This document shows positions 8,780 through 16,926 of a DNA stretch of 64,000 nt, in pieces. The translations under genes and the position numbers were made by a program. Within the stretch, counting starts at the first letter, position 1. Each line of letters starts with the position of its first letter. Source of the DNA: Burkholderia sp. HI2500 (GTDB taxonomy: Bacteria > Pseudomonadota > Gammaproteobacteria > Burkholderiales > Burkholderiaceae); NCBI RefSeq assembly GCF_002223055.1, contig NZ_NKFL01000007.1, positions 1,054,001-1,118,000 of the forward strand, in the 5' to 3' direction. The notes under the pieces were generated by a model. It saw only the letters and a list, made by a program, of their open reading frames with translations, did not search any database and was not told the DNA's origin.

Positions 8780-9706
8780 TCAAGGTTCCAGGCATGCCAC
8801 TTCGTCGCGCGTCGGAATCGAGGTCTGAGCGCCGTGGCGCGTCACGCTGATCGCGGCGGCGCGCTGGCCGAAGCCGATCGCGTCGTCCATCGACGCACCG
8901 CCCGCGCGAGCGGCCGCGAACCCGCCGACGAACGTGTCGCCGGCCGCGGTCGTATCGACGGCGACCACCGACATCGCCCGCAGGCGGCCATTACCCGCAC
9001 CGCCGCGCCAGCACACGCCGCGCGCGCCGAGCGTGACCAGCACGTTGCCCACGCCCTTCGCGCACAGCGCATCGGCGGCGCGCACGGCGGACGCATCGTC
9101 GCCGACGGCGATGCCGGTCAGCGATTCGGCCTCGGTTTCGTTGACGACGAGGTAGTCGACCCGTGCGAGCAGCGCGTCGAACAGCGGCTGCGCGGGCGCG
9201 GGATTGAGCAGCACCGGCGTGTGGTGCGCGCAGGCACAGGCGATGGCGCGCGCCACGGTGGCGACCGGCACTTCGAGCTGGCTCACGAGCATCGCCGCCC
9301 CGGCGATCGCGTCGCGCGCCGCGTCGATCCGGTCGGCATCGAGGCGCGCATTCGCGCCGGGCACGACGACGATGCTGTTCGCGCCGCCCTCGTCGACCGT
9401 GATCGTGGCCACCCCAGTGGCCGTACCGCCGATCCGCGCCAGATGCGTCACGTCGATGCCCTCTGCCGACAGCGCGTCGTGCAGGCGCGCGCCGAACGCG
9501 TCGTCGCCAACGCAGCCGATCATCGCGACCGACGCGCCCAGGCGCGCAGCCGCGACCGCCTGGTTCGCGCCCTTGCCGCCATGGACGGTCTGGAAATCGG
9601 TGCCGAGCAGCGTCTCGCCCGGCACCGGAAGGCGCGGCGCGCGTGTGACGAGGTCGATGTTCACGCTGCCGACGACGGCGATGCGCGGGGGAGTGGTGTC
9701 TCTCAT
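8780..9706 (-). CDS. Ribokinase-like PfkB-family sugar kinase
   Basis: A 308-residue PfkB kinase. Signature 1 GGKGANQA is at residues 43-50, and the second signature TTAAGDTFVGG carries the catalytic base Asp257. LLNPAPA matches ribokinases. It should phosphorylate a pentose or a related polyol/sugar in the cytoplasm. It opens the operon with the MFS and lyase genes. A LacI-type operator lies within 25 bases of its start codon, between 9712 and 9729, so repression probably blocks transcription or early elongation. The upstream frame to 9817 runs through that operator and is not taken as coding. Confidence 0.9.
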   Translation of the reverse strand: MRDTTPPRIAVVGSVNIDLVTRAPRLPVPGETLLGTDFQTVHGGKGANQAVAAARLGASVAMIGCVGDDAFGARLHDALSAEGIDVTHLARIGGTATGVATITVDEGGANSIVVVPGANARLDADRIDAARDAIAGAAMLVSQLEVPVATVARAIACACAHHTPVLLNPAPAQPLFDALLARVDYLVVNETEAESLTGIAVGDDASAVRAADALCAKGVGNVLVTLGARGVCWRGGAGNGRLRAMSVVAVDTTAAGDTFVGGFAAARAGGASMDDAIGFGQRAAAISVTRHGAQTSIPTRDEVACLEP

Positions 9707-9711
9707 TTCTG

Positions 9712-9729
9712 AATGTAATCGCTTACATT
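9712..9729. promoter_or_regulatory. LacI-family operator (perfect inverted repeat)
   Basis: The 18-bp site AATGTAATCGCTTACATT has 7-bp arms around a CG-containing centre, typical for LacI-family repressors. It sits just upstream of the kinase start and divergent from the LacI-type gene. Confidence 0.75.
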
Positions 9730-9819
9730 TGCGACGGATAAAAAGGCCGGAATGGCCGTCGTCGATGAAAATTTCACGATATGGATAGAATATGGGTCTG
9801 ACATAATACGGAAGCACGT

Positions 9820-9837
9820 CAAGATAGCGCTTACATT
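9820..9837. promoter_or_regulatory. Second, half-conserved LacI operator
   Basis: On the minus strand this reads AATGTAAGCGCTATCTTG. The left ten bases equal those of the site at 9712-9729; the right arm is degenerate. The 108-bp spacing (about ten helical turns) would allow looping between the two sites. Confidence 0.5.
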
Positions 9838-9947
9838 CTCACAGGGTCGACCGGGAATGCAAGCGGCGCCACCACGAATCGAGGGTAAACATTGACGCAT
9901 TTGACACCTTGTAGCGCTGCCGTCGCCGCTACGCCTGGAGACAGCCG

Positions 9948-11033
9948 ATGAGCTCGCCCCCATCCCGCGCCGGCGCGCCCCGCGCGCGCCGCGGCAGCGG
10001 CCGCTCCGTGCTCGGCGATGTCGCGAAGCTGGCCGGCGTGTCGACCGCGACCGTTTCGCGCGTGTACAACGATCCCGGCAAGGTGTCGGCCGACGTGCAG
10101 CAGCGCGTGCGCGACGCGGCGCGCGCACTGAACTGGATCCCGAATGCGGCGGGCCGTGCGCTCGCGTCCACGCGCACCCACATCACGGGCGCGATCATTC
10201 CGACGCTCGACGACCAGGTGTTCGCCTCGCAGGTCGCGGGCATGCAGACGGTCATGGCCGAGCACGGCATCACGCTGTTCCTTGGCTGCTCGAACTACGA
10301 TCCCGCGCAGGCGCTGGGCCAGGTGCGCGCGATGCTGTCGCGCGGCGTGGAAGCCGTGTCGCTCGTCGGCGAAGCGTATCCGCCTGAATTGTTCGAACTG
10401 CTTGCGATGCACCGCGTGCCATACGTCGTCACCTATGCGTATCGCGACGACAGCCCGCACTGCTGCATCGGCTTCGACAACCGCGCGGCGTTCGCGCAGC
10501 TCACCACTCACCTGCTCGACCTCGGCCACCGCGATTTCGCGATCATCATGCAGCCGTCCGCCGACAACGACCGCGTGCAGGCGCGCCTGCGCGGCATTCA
10601 CGACACGCTGGCCGCGCGCGGGCTCGCGGTGCGCCCCGTCCATCAGCACGAAGGCGCGGCCACGATCGCATTCGGGCGGGCGAGCCTGCGCGCGATCGCC
10701 GACAGCGACGCGGCCACGCGGCCGACGGCCGTGATCTGCGGCAACGACGCGCTCGCGCTGGGCGCATTGCTCGAGGCGCAGGCGCTCGGCATCGACGTGC
10801 CCGCGCAATTGTCGATCACCGGCTTCGACGACATCGCGCTCGCGCGCGAGATCCAGCCGCCGCTGACGACGATGTGGGTCGACACCCACGCGATCGGGCG
10901 CCAGGCCGCGCAGGCGTTGCTCGACGCACTCGAGAACGGTGCAACGGGGCCGGGTCATGCGGTGCTGCCGGAGTTGCGCACGCGGGAATCGGCTGCGGCG
11001 CCGGCGCAGGTTCGAGCAGGACGTAAAAAATGA
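9948..11033 (+). CDS. LacI-family transcriptional repressor of the kinase-MFS-lyase operon
   Basis: A 361-residue regulator. The helix-turn-helix LGDVAKLAGVSTATVSRVYN is at residues 22-41, followed by a hinge helix near AGRALA and a periplasmic-binding-protein-like sensor domain to the end, with the usual ITGFDDIALA. A 21-residue Arg/Ala-rich tail precedes the HTH. GGAGACAGCCG stands before the ATG. It is divergently placed from the kinase operon, with two operator-like sites in the shared region, so autoregulation and control of the operon are likely. The effector is presumably the transported sugar or a phosphorylated product of it. Confidence 0.92.
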   Translation: MSSPPSRAGAPRARRGSGRSVLGDVAKLAGVSTATVSRVYNDPGKVSADVQQRVRDAARALNWIPNAAGRALASTRTHITGAIIPTLDDQVFASQVAGMQTVMAEHGITLFLGCSNYDPAQALGQVRAMLSRGVEAVSLVGEAYPPELFELLAMHRVPYVVTYAYRDDSPHCCIGFDNRAAFAQLTTHLLDLGHRDFAIIMQPSADNDRVQARLRGIHDTLAARGLAVRPVHQHEGAATIAFGRASLRAIADSDAATRPTAVICGNDALALGALLEAQALGIDVPAQLSITGFDDIALAREIQPPLTTMWVDTHAIGRQAAQALLDALENGATGPGHAVLPELRTRESAAAPAQVRAGRKK

Positions 11034-11063
11034 CGATGCGCCGGGCGGCTTCGACTGCCCGGC
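11025..11063 (-). terminator. Possible terminator between convergent genes
   Basis: GCCGGGC at 11040-11046 pairs with GCCCGGC at 11057-11063. On the minus strand the hairpin is followed, after a short spacer, by a T6 run (aaaaaa at 11025-11030). It lies between the converging LacI-type and LprI-like genes. Confidence 0.45.
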
Positions 11064-11070
11064 CCGCCTG

Positions 11071-12141
11071 TCACTGCATCACATCGACCGGCAGCGTCTT
11101 GTCGAGATTGTCGTGCCACGCCTGGATGGTCTTCGGCACGTTTTTCTTCCACGCCGGCACGTTCGTGTAATAACGCATCCGGACGTTGTTCTTCGCGTCG
11201 AACACGAGCAGGCCGATCCACAGGTCATTCCCGCGGCGCATCACGATCGCCGCATTCGTCGTCGCGATGCCGCGCACCCAGTACGCATTCACGTGCGCGT
11301 TCAGCCCGTCGAGATCCTTCTCGTCGGCGCTGTAGTTGACGTTGTCGACGAGCGTCTGATAATCGGCGCCGAGCAGCTTGTGCGCGGTCGCGTTCTGCGT
11401 CGCGTCGTCGACGACCTTGAGGCTCAGCAGGTCGGCCGCCGGTTTGGCCTGGAACTGCGACGCCGTCACATACTGGCCGTCGTAGGAGACGCCCGAGCCC
11501 GCACCGCAGTCAAAATCCGCGCCGTGTTGCGTGACGCCGATGCGCCCGCCCTTCCGTTCGAAATCGAGCCGGCATTTGCCCTTGCGGTAGGTACCGCTGT
11601 CGCCGTGCAGCACGATGTCGCCATCGAGCCCGCCCGTATTCGCGCCGTTGTTGCCGCTCAGCTCGAAATGCACGTGCGGCGCCGTGCCGGTGAACGTCAG
11701 CACGCCGCCGAACGACGGGTTGTCGCTCGTCATGTACCACGTCTGCTGCCAGCGGTCGGCGGCCAGCGGCTTGCCGTTCAGGCTCGCGAGCCGTTCGCGG
11801 TAGCGATCGCCGAGGCACTGCGCGTCGTCGCCGCACCGGTCGCGCTGCTTGAGCCACTTCAACTGCGCGGCTTTCAGCGCGGCCGTATCGCCGCCTTTTC
11901 CGAGCGCCTGCTTCCACGCCGTCGCCAGGTCGCCGTCGAGCTTCGACAGCGCGGCGTCCGCGCAGATTGCCTTCTCGGTGGGCGAAGCGGCTTTCGCGCA
12001 GTCGAAGCCTGCGGCATGCGCGGCGAGCGGCAGCAGTGTCAGCAACGCGGCGGCCGCGACGGATCGCCGGTGCGTGTGCCGCACGGCACGGGCGGAAATC
12101 GCGGTTTGCCCGCGCGCATTCTTTGGGTTCTGGAGGGTCAT
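11071..12141 (-). CDS. Secreted LprI-like (DUF1311) domain protein
   Basis: A 356-residue exported protein. A signal peptide ends near AAHA after a hydrophobic stretch (about residues 27-43). The LprI/YecT-type domain follows at once, with FDCAKAASPTEKAIC and further paired cysteines (DRCGDDAQCLG), which likely form disulfides in the periplasm. The remaining 220 residues are a beta-rich region with no family I recognise. LprI-type domains occur in lysozyme inhibitors and many uncharacterised envelope proteins, so the role is unknown. It is convergent with the LacI-type gene and not obviously in an operon. Confidence 0.8.
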   Translation of the reverse strand: MTLQNPKNARGQTAISARAVRHTHRRSVAAAALLTLLPLAAHAAGFDCAKAASPTEKAICADAALSKLDGDLATAWKQALGKGGDTAALKAAQLKWLKQRDRCGDDAQCLGDRYRERLASLNGKPLAADRWQQTWYMTSDNPSFGGVLTFTGTAPHVHFELSGNNGANTGGLDGDIVLHGDSGTYRKGKCRLDFERKGGRIGVTQHGADFDCGAGSGVSYDGQYVTASQFQAKPAADLLSLKVVDDATQNATAHKLLGADYQTLVDNVNYSADEKDLDGLNAHVNAYWVRGIATTNAAIVMRRGNDLWIGLLVFDAKNNVRMRYYTNVPAWKKNVPKTIQAWHDNLDKTLPVDVMQ

Positions 12142-12201
12142 CGGCTTGATCGTCGCTGGATCGCGCGCCTGTAGAAGCTACCTGCACGCGGCATTCGAGG
12201 T

Positions 12202-12234
12202 AAAAACGCCCGGCCCGGCATGCGGCGCATGCCG
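12202..12234 (-). terminator. Possible terminator of the amidohydrolase/COG0523 operon
   Basis: CGGCATGC (12216-12223) pairs with GCATGCCG (12227-12234). On the minus strand a T5 run follows after about 10 bases, about 40 bases beyond the GTPase stop. The long spacer weakens the call. Confidence 0.4.
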
Positions 12235-12271
12235 TTGCTCGCCGAAGCCTAACCCGAATGCGCGGCGCCGA

Positions 12272-13309
12272 TCAATCGACGTTAGATGTCAGCGCAACCG
12301 TCGACGCAGCCACGCTGCATTGCACGATGCCGTCACGCAAGGTGGCTTCCACGGCGGCATCGATGAAGCCGATGAACACCATCACGCCGTCTCCTTCGCG
12401 CACGGCCAGCCCTTCGTCTTCCATCGACGAAAACCGGAGGCGCCGCGCGGCGACCTGGCACACGCGCGTGGCGACCGCGCCCTGCGCATCGGCCACGCGC
12501 ACGATGCCCTTCGCGCGCAGGATCGTGCGCGGCAACGCCTTCAGCCATGCACGCAGCCGCGCCTTGTCGAGCACGTCCGGCGCGGCGACGGTAACGCTCG
12601 CGAACGCCGGCATCGCGTCATGTCCGATCGCCCGGTGCGAGCGCGCGAAACCCGCCGGCATCGCGCCACGATCGGGCACGGCCGCGTCGAACAGCAGCGC
12701 GAGCGGAATCTCGCCATGGCGCGCGGCGACGACGATGTCGGTCGGCGCCCACGCGCGCACGTCGCCGAGTACCGCGTCGCGCCGTTCCGGCGCAACGCGG
12801 TCGAGCTTGGTCACGACGATCGCGCCCGCGCCGTCGAGCTGGCGCTGCGCCATCGCGCCGACGAGCGGATCGGCGAGCGTGTCGCGCCACGCGAGCGCGT
12901 CGGCGACGACGAGCACCGACGTCAGCCGGAACGCACCGTTCAGCAGCCCGATCTGCGCGATCTTCGCGGGATCGGCCACGCCGCTCGCTTCGACGAGCAG
13001 CAGTTCGGGCCGCACGTCGCGCGTCGCGACGCGTGTCAGCGCATCGACGAGCGCGCCGCCGATCGTGCAGCAGATACAGCCGTTGTCGAGTTCGATCACG
13101 TCGTCGCCGCGCCCCCGCACGAGCCGCGCATCGATGTTCACCGCGCCGAAATCGTTGACGAGCACCGCGATGCGCCGGCCATGCGGCGCCTGCAGGATCG
13201 CGTTGACGACCGTCGTCTTGCCCGCGCCGAGATAGCCGCCGATCACCGCGAGGTCGATCGGCGCGGGCGCAGCCCCGGCGGACACGACGGCGTCGCCTTG
13301 CGCACTCAT
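12272..13309 (-). CDS. COG0523 (CobW/UreG-related) GTPase, putative metal chaperone
   Basis: A 345-residue G3E-family P-loop GTPase. Walker A GGYLGAGKTT is at residues 24-33, the family metal motif CICC at 78-81, and the guanine-specificity motif is TKLD instead of NKxD. A CobW C-terminal domain follows. COG0523 proteins use GTP to deliver Zn, Co or Fe to client enzymes. Its ATG overlaps the TGA of the preceding amidohydrolase (ATGA, 13306-13309), so translation is probably coupled. The neighbouring enzyme is a metal-dependent hydrolase and is the natural candidate client. That is inference, but no cobalamin or urease genes compete for the role here. Confidence 0.88.
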   Translation of the reverse strand: MSAQGDAVVSAGAAPAPIDLAVIGGYLGAGKTTVVNAILQAPHGRRIAVLVNDFGAVNIDARLVRGRGDDVIELDNGCICCTIGGALVDALTRVATRDVRPELLLVEASGVADPAKIAQIGLLNGAFRLTSVLVVADALAWRDTLADPLVGAMAQRQLDGAGAIVVTKLDRVAPERRDAVLGDVRAWAPTDIVVAARHGEIPLALLFDAAVPDRGAMPAGFARSHRAIGHDAMPAFASVTVAAPDVLDKARLRAWLKALPRTILRAKGIVRVADAQGAVATRVCQVAARRLRFSSMEDEGLAVREGDGVMVFIGFIDAAVEATLRDGIVQCSVAASTVALTSNVD

Positions 13310-14973
13310 CGCGGCGACCGGAACACGCGCCCGCCGAGCACGGTGCCCCACACGTCGAGCTCCTTCAAACGTGCGGGCGCGCAGACCGACGGATCATCGT
13401 CGAGCACCGCGAAATCCGCGAACTTGCCGATCTCGATGCTGCCGACGAGATGATCCATCCGCAACGTATAGGCCGCGCCGAGCGTGATCGCATGCAGCGC
13501 GTCGTCAACCGCAAGCCGCTCGCCTTCGCCGAGCACGCGTCCGGACGCCGTCTCGCGCTGCACCGCGCACCATGCGGTGAACAGCGGATTGAGCGGCGTG
13601 ATCGGCGCATCCGAATGCAAGGCGAACGGAATGCCGAGCCGCTGCGCGGAGCCGGCCGCATCCATCCGGTTCGCGCGATCGGGGCCGATGGTCTGGCCGT
13701 AATGCGCGTCCCCCCAGTAGTACAGATGATTCGCGAAGAAATTCACGCACATCCCGAGCGCGCGAACGCGCTTCAATTGCGCGGCGTCCGCCATCTGGCA
13801 ATGCTGCAGCGTATGGCGATGATCGGGGCGCGGATGGCGCTCGAGCAGCGTCGCCATCGCGTCGAGCACGACGTCGGTCGCTTCGTCGCCGTTGGTATGC
13901 ACGTGCAGTTGCAGCCCCGCGCGATGAAACGGCTCGAACACGTCGACGAGCTGGGCGGGCGGAATCAGCCACAGCCCGTTCGGCTGCCCGCCCGCGTAGC
14001 CGGGCCAGCGCACGCGCGCGGTGAAGCCCTGGATCGAGCCGTCGACGATGAACTTCACCGGCCCGAAATGCAGCTTGTCGGTATTGCGCTCGATCTCCGC
14101 GAGCACACTGTCGGCCGAGCGCGCCGGATTGCGCTGCGGCGCGAACGCCGGCACGATCCGCACCGGATAATCCGGATCGGCGGTGACGTCGCGCAGCGTG
14201 CGGTTGCCGTCGGCCGACAGGTCATTGACGAGATCGGTGGCCGTCGTCACGCCCGCGAGCTGCGCGACGCGCCCGAAATTCCAGACGGCGTGCGGCTTCT
14301 CGCTCGCGGAAATCGCGAGCTTGCCGCCGATCGTCTGATACACCGGCAGCATCGCCGCGAACTCCTGCAGCTCGCCGGTCGGGCGGCCGTCGGCATCGCG
14401 CGTCACGCCGTCGATGTCGGTGTCCTCGTCGATGCCCGCGCGCGCGAGCATCGCGCCGTTCACGTTCATCAGGTGCACGCTCGCATGCAGGATCGCGATC
14501 GGCCGCTGCGCCGATACGCGGTCGAGTTCGTGCGCGGTCAGCCGCGCGGTGCCGAAGAAGATCGGATCGAAGCCCCACGCGAGCAGCGGCCCGTCGTCGG
14601 TCATCGCGCGCTCGGCTTCCGCGAGCCGTTCGAGCACCGCGTCGAGCGAGCGCAGCCCCGGCCACAGCGTGCCGTCGGGGCCGCGCCGGTCGTAGTAGCC
14701 GACGTACACGGCGTCCCACATCGCGCCTTCCATCAGGTGGCAATGCCCTTCGACGAGCCCCGGCATCAGCACCTTGTCGCGCAGCGTGTCGTCGGTCGTG
14801 CATGCACCGAACCGCGCGTGCCACGTGGCCGCGTCGGCGGCATCGCCGACCGCGAGGATGCGGCCGTCGCGCACGGCGACGTGCGTGGCCGACGGCTGCG
14901 CCGGGTTCATCGTCAGGATGCGGCGCGCCGTGAACACCGTCACGGGCGCGGCCGGGGTTGCGGATGCTGGCAT
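13306..14973 (-). CDS. Amidohydro_3 (YtcJ-like) metal-dependent amidohydrolase
   Basis: A 555-residue amidohydrolase. The beta-1 metal motif His-x-His is GHCH (His77, His79) after VLMPGLVE, with later metal-site histidines in HVHTNGDEA and TLQHCQ, and the Asp of ALHSDAPITP near the end of the barrel. The C-terminal beta-sandwich carries GKFADFAVLDDDP. Family members cleave amide, formamide or cyclic imide bonds; the substrate is unknown. GGAGAG lies upstream of the ATG at 14973. It follows a symporter gene pair on the same strand and overlaps the COG0523 gene by four bases, suggesting uptake, hydrolysis and metal supply in one unit. Confidence 0.9.
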   Translation of the reverse strand: MPASATPAAPVTVFTARRILTMNPAQPSATHVAVRDGRILAVGDAADAATWHARFGACTTDDTLRDKVLMPGLVEGHCHLMEGAMWDAVYVGYYDRRGPDGTLWPGLRSLDAVLERLAEAERAMTDDGPLLAWGFDPIFFGTARLTAHELDRVSAQRPIAILHASVHLMNVNGAMLARAGIDEDTDIDGVTRDADGRPTGELQEFAAMLPVYQTIGGKLAISASEKPHAVWNFGRVAQLAGVTTATDLVNDLSADGNRTLRDVTADPDYPVRIVPAFAPQRNPARSADSVLAEIERNTDKLHFGPVKFIVDGSIQGFTARVRWPGYAGGQPNGLWLIPPAQLVDVFEPFHRAGLQLHVHTNGDEATDVVLDAMATLLERHPRPDHRHTLQHCQMADAAQLKRVRALGMCVNFFANHLYYWGDAHYGQTIGPDRANRMDAAGSAQRLGIPFALHSDAPITPLNPLFTAWCAVQRETASGRVLGEGERLAVDDALHAITLGAAYTLRMDHLVGSIEIGKFADFAVLDDDPSVCAPARLKELDVWGTVLGGRVFRSPR

Positions 14974-15009
14974 GGGATGAGGCTCTCCTTGCGGCGGAAC
15001 GCCGACGCG

Positions 15010-16404
15010 TCAGGATACGGCGTATTGCTTCACGGGACGGCCATGCAGCATCGCATGCACGGCCGCGACGACGAGCACGTTGACGACGAGGCACACGAGG
15101 CCGAGGTTGATGCCGCCGAAGTCGACATGGAGCACGTAGAAGATCATCGCGAGCACCTGGCCGCAGATCATCCCGGCCCCGACCGCGACAGGCCGCACCC
15201 GGCGCCCCGCGAGCAGGATCAGCACGCCCGGCAGGAACTGCGTGACGCCGTAGTACGTGGTGTTGATCAGCGTGAGCATCAGGTTCGGCGTGAGCATCGT
15301 GGTCGCGATCGACAGCAGCAGGTAGCCGACGATCACGTATTTCGCCGCACGCTTCTGGCGCGACTCGGGCAGGTTCGGCATCAGGTTGCGCGTGACGATC
15401 GGCCCGATCGCGAGGCAGATGCCGGCCAGCACGAGCAGCCCCGACAGCGCGGCGCCGGCCGCGACGAGGCCGATCAGCCAGCCGGGCAACAGGTGCGTGA
15501 CGGCGGCGAAGAACGCGTCGTTCGGCGACGCGAGCGTGAGGTTCGCGGTGATCGCGTAGTACGACGCGATCACGAGGAACGGATACATCAGCATGTACAG
15601 CGGCATCACGACCTGCGTGCGCCGGATCGCGTCCGGCCCGCGCGCGGTGAAGAAATTCTGCGCGGCGAACGGCATCAGGTAGAAGCCGAGCGACTGGAAC
15701 AGCATCGTGCTCATCGAGAAGCGCAGCTGCGATCCGCTCATCGTGTTGCTGACCTGCCGGCTCGCGGCGTCGAACACCGGATGCACGCCGCCCACCTGCC
15801 ACGCGACGGCCACGCCCGTCACGACGATCGCGAGCAGCATCAGGATGTCCTTCAGGATCGCGATGTACGCCGACGCGCGCACGCCGGAGATCGCGATATA
15901 GGTGAACGCGAGCGCCGCGCACACGAGGATCAGGTACAGCGGCTCGACGTGCCAGCCGAGCCCCTTGAGCGCCGCGACGAGCCCGGTGAACTGCAGCTGC
16001 CCCCACGGGATCAGGAACAGGATCGATGCGCACGCAACGACCAGCTCGAGCCCGCGGCTGCGGTAATGGCCCTTGAACAGGTCGGGCAGCGTGATCGCAT
16101 TGTGGCGCTTGCCGGTCTCCCAGATCTTCGGGCCGACGAAATAGCCGATCGGGTAGGCGAGCAGGATGTAGCCGAGGAACCACACGCCGTAGGTCGGCCC
16201 TTTCGCGTAGATGCCGCCGGGGAAGCCGACCATCGTGCCGATGCTGTAGATCTCGCCGGCGGTCAGGAAGAACACGAGCGCCGTGCCGAACTGGCGCGAC
16301 GCGACGAAGAAGTCATGCACGCTCTGCTTGCCGCGGCCGCGGCCGGAACGGATGGCGAGATAGAGCGACAGCGCGATCAGCGCGGCGAAGACGACCGTGG
16401 ACAT
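15010..16404 (-). CDS. Sodium:solute symporter (SSS family)
   Basis: A 464-residue inner-membrane protein with about 13 hydrophobic helices. The N-terminal text DFFVASRQFG and TAGEIYSIGTMVGFPG is typical of SSS transporters that import organic acids, amino acids or sugars with Na+. The start ATG at 16404 has AGAGGTG 5 bases upstream; a GTG two codons earlier is less likely. The gene is preceded by a DUF3311 gene (84-base gap) and followed by the amidohydrolase (36-base gap), so it likely imports the amidohydrolase substrate. Confidence 0.9.
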   Translation of the reverse strand: MSTVVFAALIALSLYLAIRSGRGRGKQSVHDFFVASRQFGTALVFFLTAGEIYSIGTMVGFPGGIYAKGPTYGVWFLGYILLAYPIGYFVGPKIWETGKRHNAITLPDLFKGHYRSRGLELVVACASILFLIPWGQLQFTGLVAALKGLGWHVEPLYLILVCAALAFTYIAISGVRASAYIAILKDILMLLAIVVTGVAVAWQVGGVHPVFDAASRQVSNTMSGSQLRFSMSTMLFQSLGFYLMPFAAQNFFTARGPDAIRRTQVVMPLYMLMYPFLVIASYYAITANLTLASPNDAFFAAVTHLLPGWLIGLVAAGAALSGLLVLAGICLAIGPIVTRNLMPNLPESRQKRAAKYVIVGYLLLSIATTMLTPNLMLTLINTTYYGVTQFLPGVLILLAGRRVRPVAVGAGMICGQVLAMIFYVLHVDFGGINLGLVCLVVNVLVVAAVHAMLHGRPVKQYAVS

Positions 16405-16488
16405 GCGCACCTCTGCGAAGGAAAGGAATGCGTAGGGTTCGCCGGAAAGCGCGGGCGGCCGGCGGTCCGCGAGAAGCGGATGCGTGCG

Positions 16489-16686
16489 CTAGGCGGCGCC
16501 GCTCGCGCGGCGGTCGAACAGCATCCAGCACGCGAACAGGCAGCCGGACGTCAGCACGAACCACGCGAAGATCCACATGAAGATGAACGGCACGCCCAGC
16601 ACGTAGCGGTCCTGCGCGGCCGCCCACGGCAGCACGCCGATCACGCCGAGATACGGAATACCGATGCCGATCAGGTACCTGAGCAT
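16489..16686 (-). CDS. DUF3311 small membrane protein, symporter partner
   Basis: A 65-residue protein with two membrane helices (about residues 5-22 and 33-56) and the family text GVPFIFMWIFAWFVLTSGC. DUF3311 proteins are typically encoded directly before SSS symporters, as here, and are thought to be small accessory subunits. AAGGAGACACGC directly precedes the ATG at 16686; longer frames upstream lack both a site and hydrophobicity. It opens the four-gene transport/amidohydrolase operon. Confidence 0.85.
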   Translation of the reverse strand: MLRYLIGIGIPYLGVIGVLPWAAAQDRYVLGVPFIFMWIFAWFVLTSGCLFACWMLFDRRASGAA

Positions 16687-16926
16687 GCGTGTCTCCTTGA
16701 AAGCGGGTTCGTACGGAAGGGTCGTACGCGGGGGCGGCGGATATCGCCTGTACGACATCCGGGCTCGAATCCAGTATTCGAAGACAAAAAGGCGCGGGAT
16801 AGTGCCAGACGCGGGCAATCGCTTGGGCCAGTGGCCCATTGCCCGGTCAACGCGGCAACGATCGAAGCGGCAACCCGACTCCGCTCGGTCGCGGCCAGCG
16901 CCCACCGGTCATGACCCGGTCCGGCG

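Noticed and set aside
13450..16914. A 1154-codon open frame on the plus strand, antisense to the amidohydrolase and symporter genes
   Set aside because: It is a GC-rich shadow frame: Arg/His/Asp-rich, no domain, no ribosome binding site, and opposite to well-supported genes.
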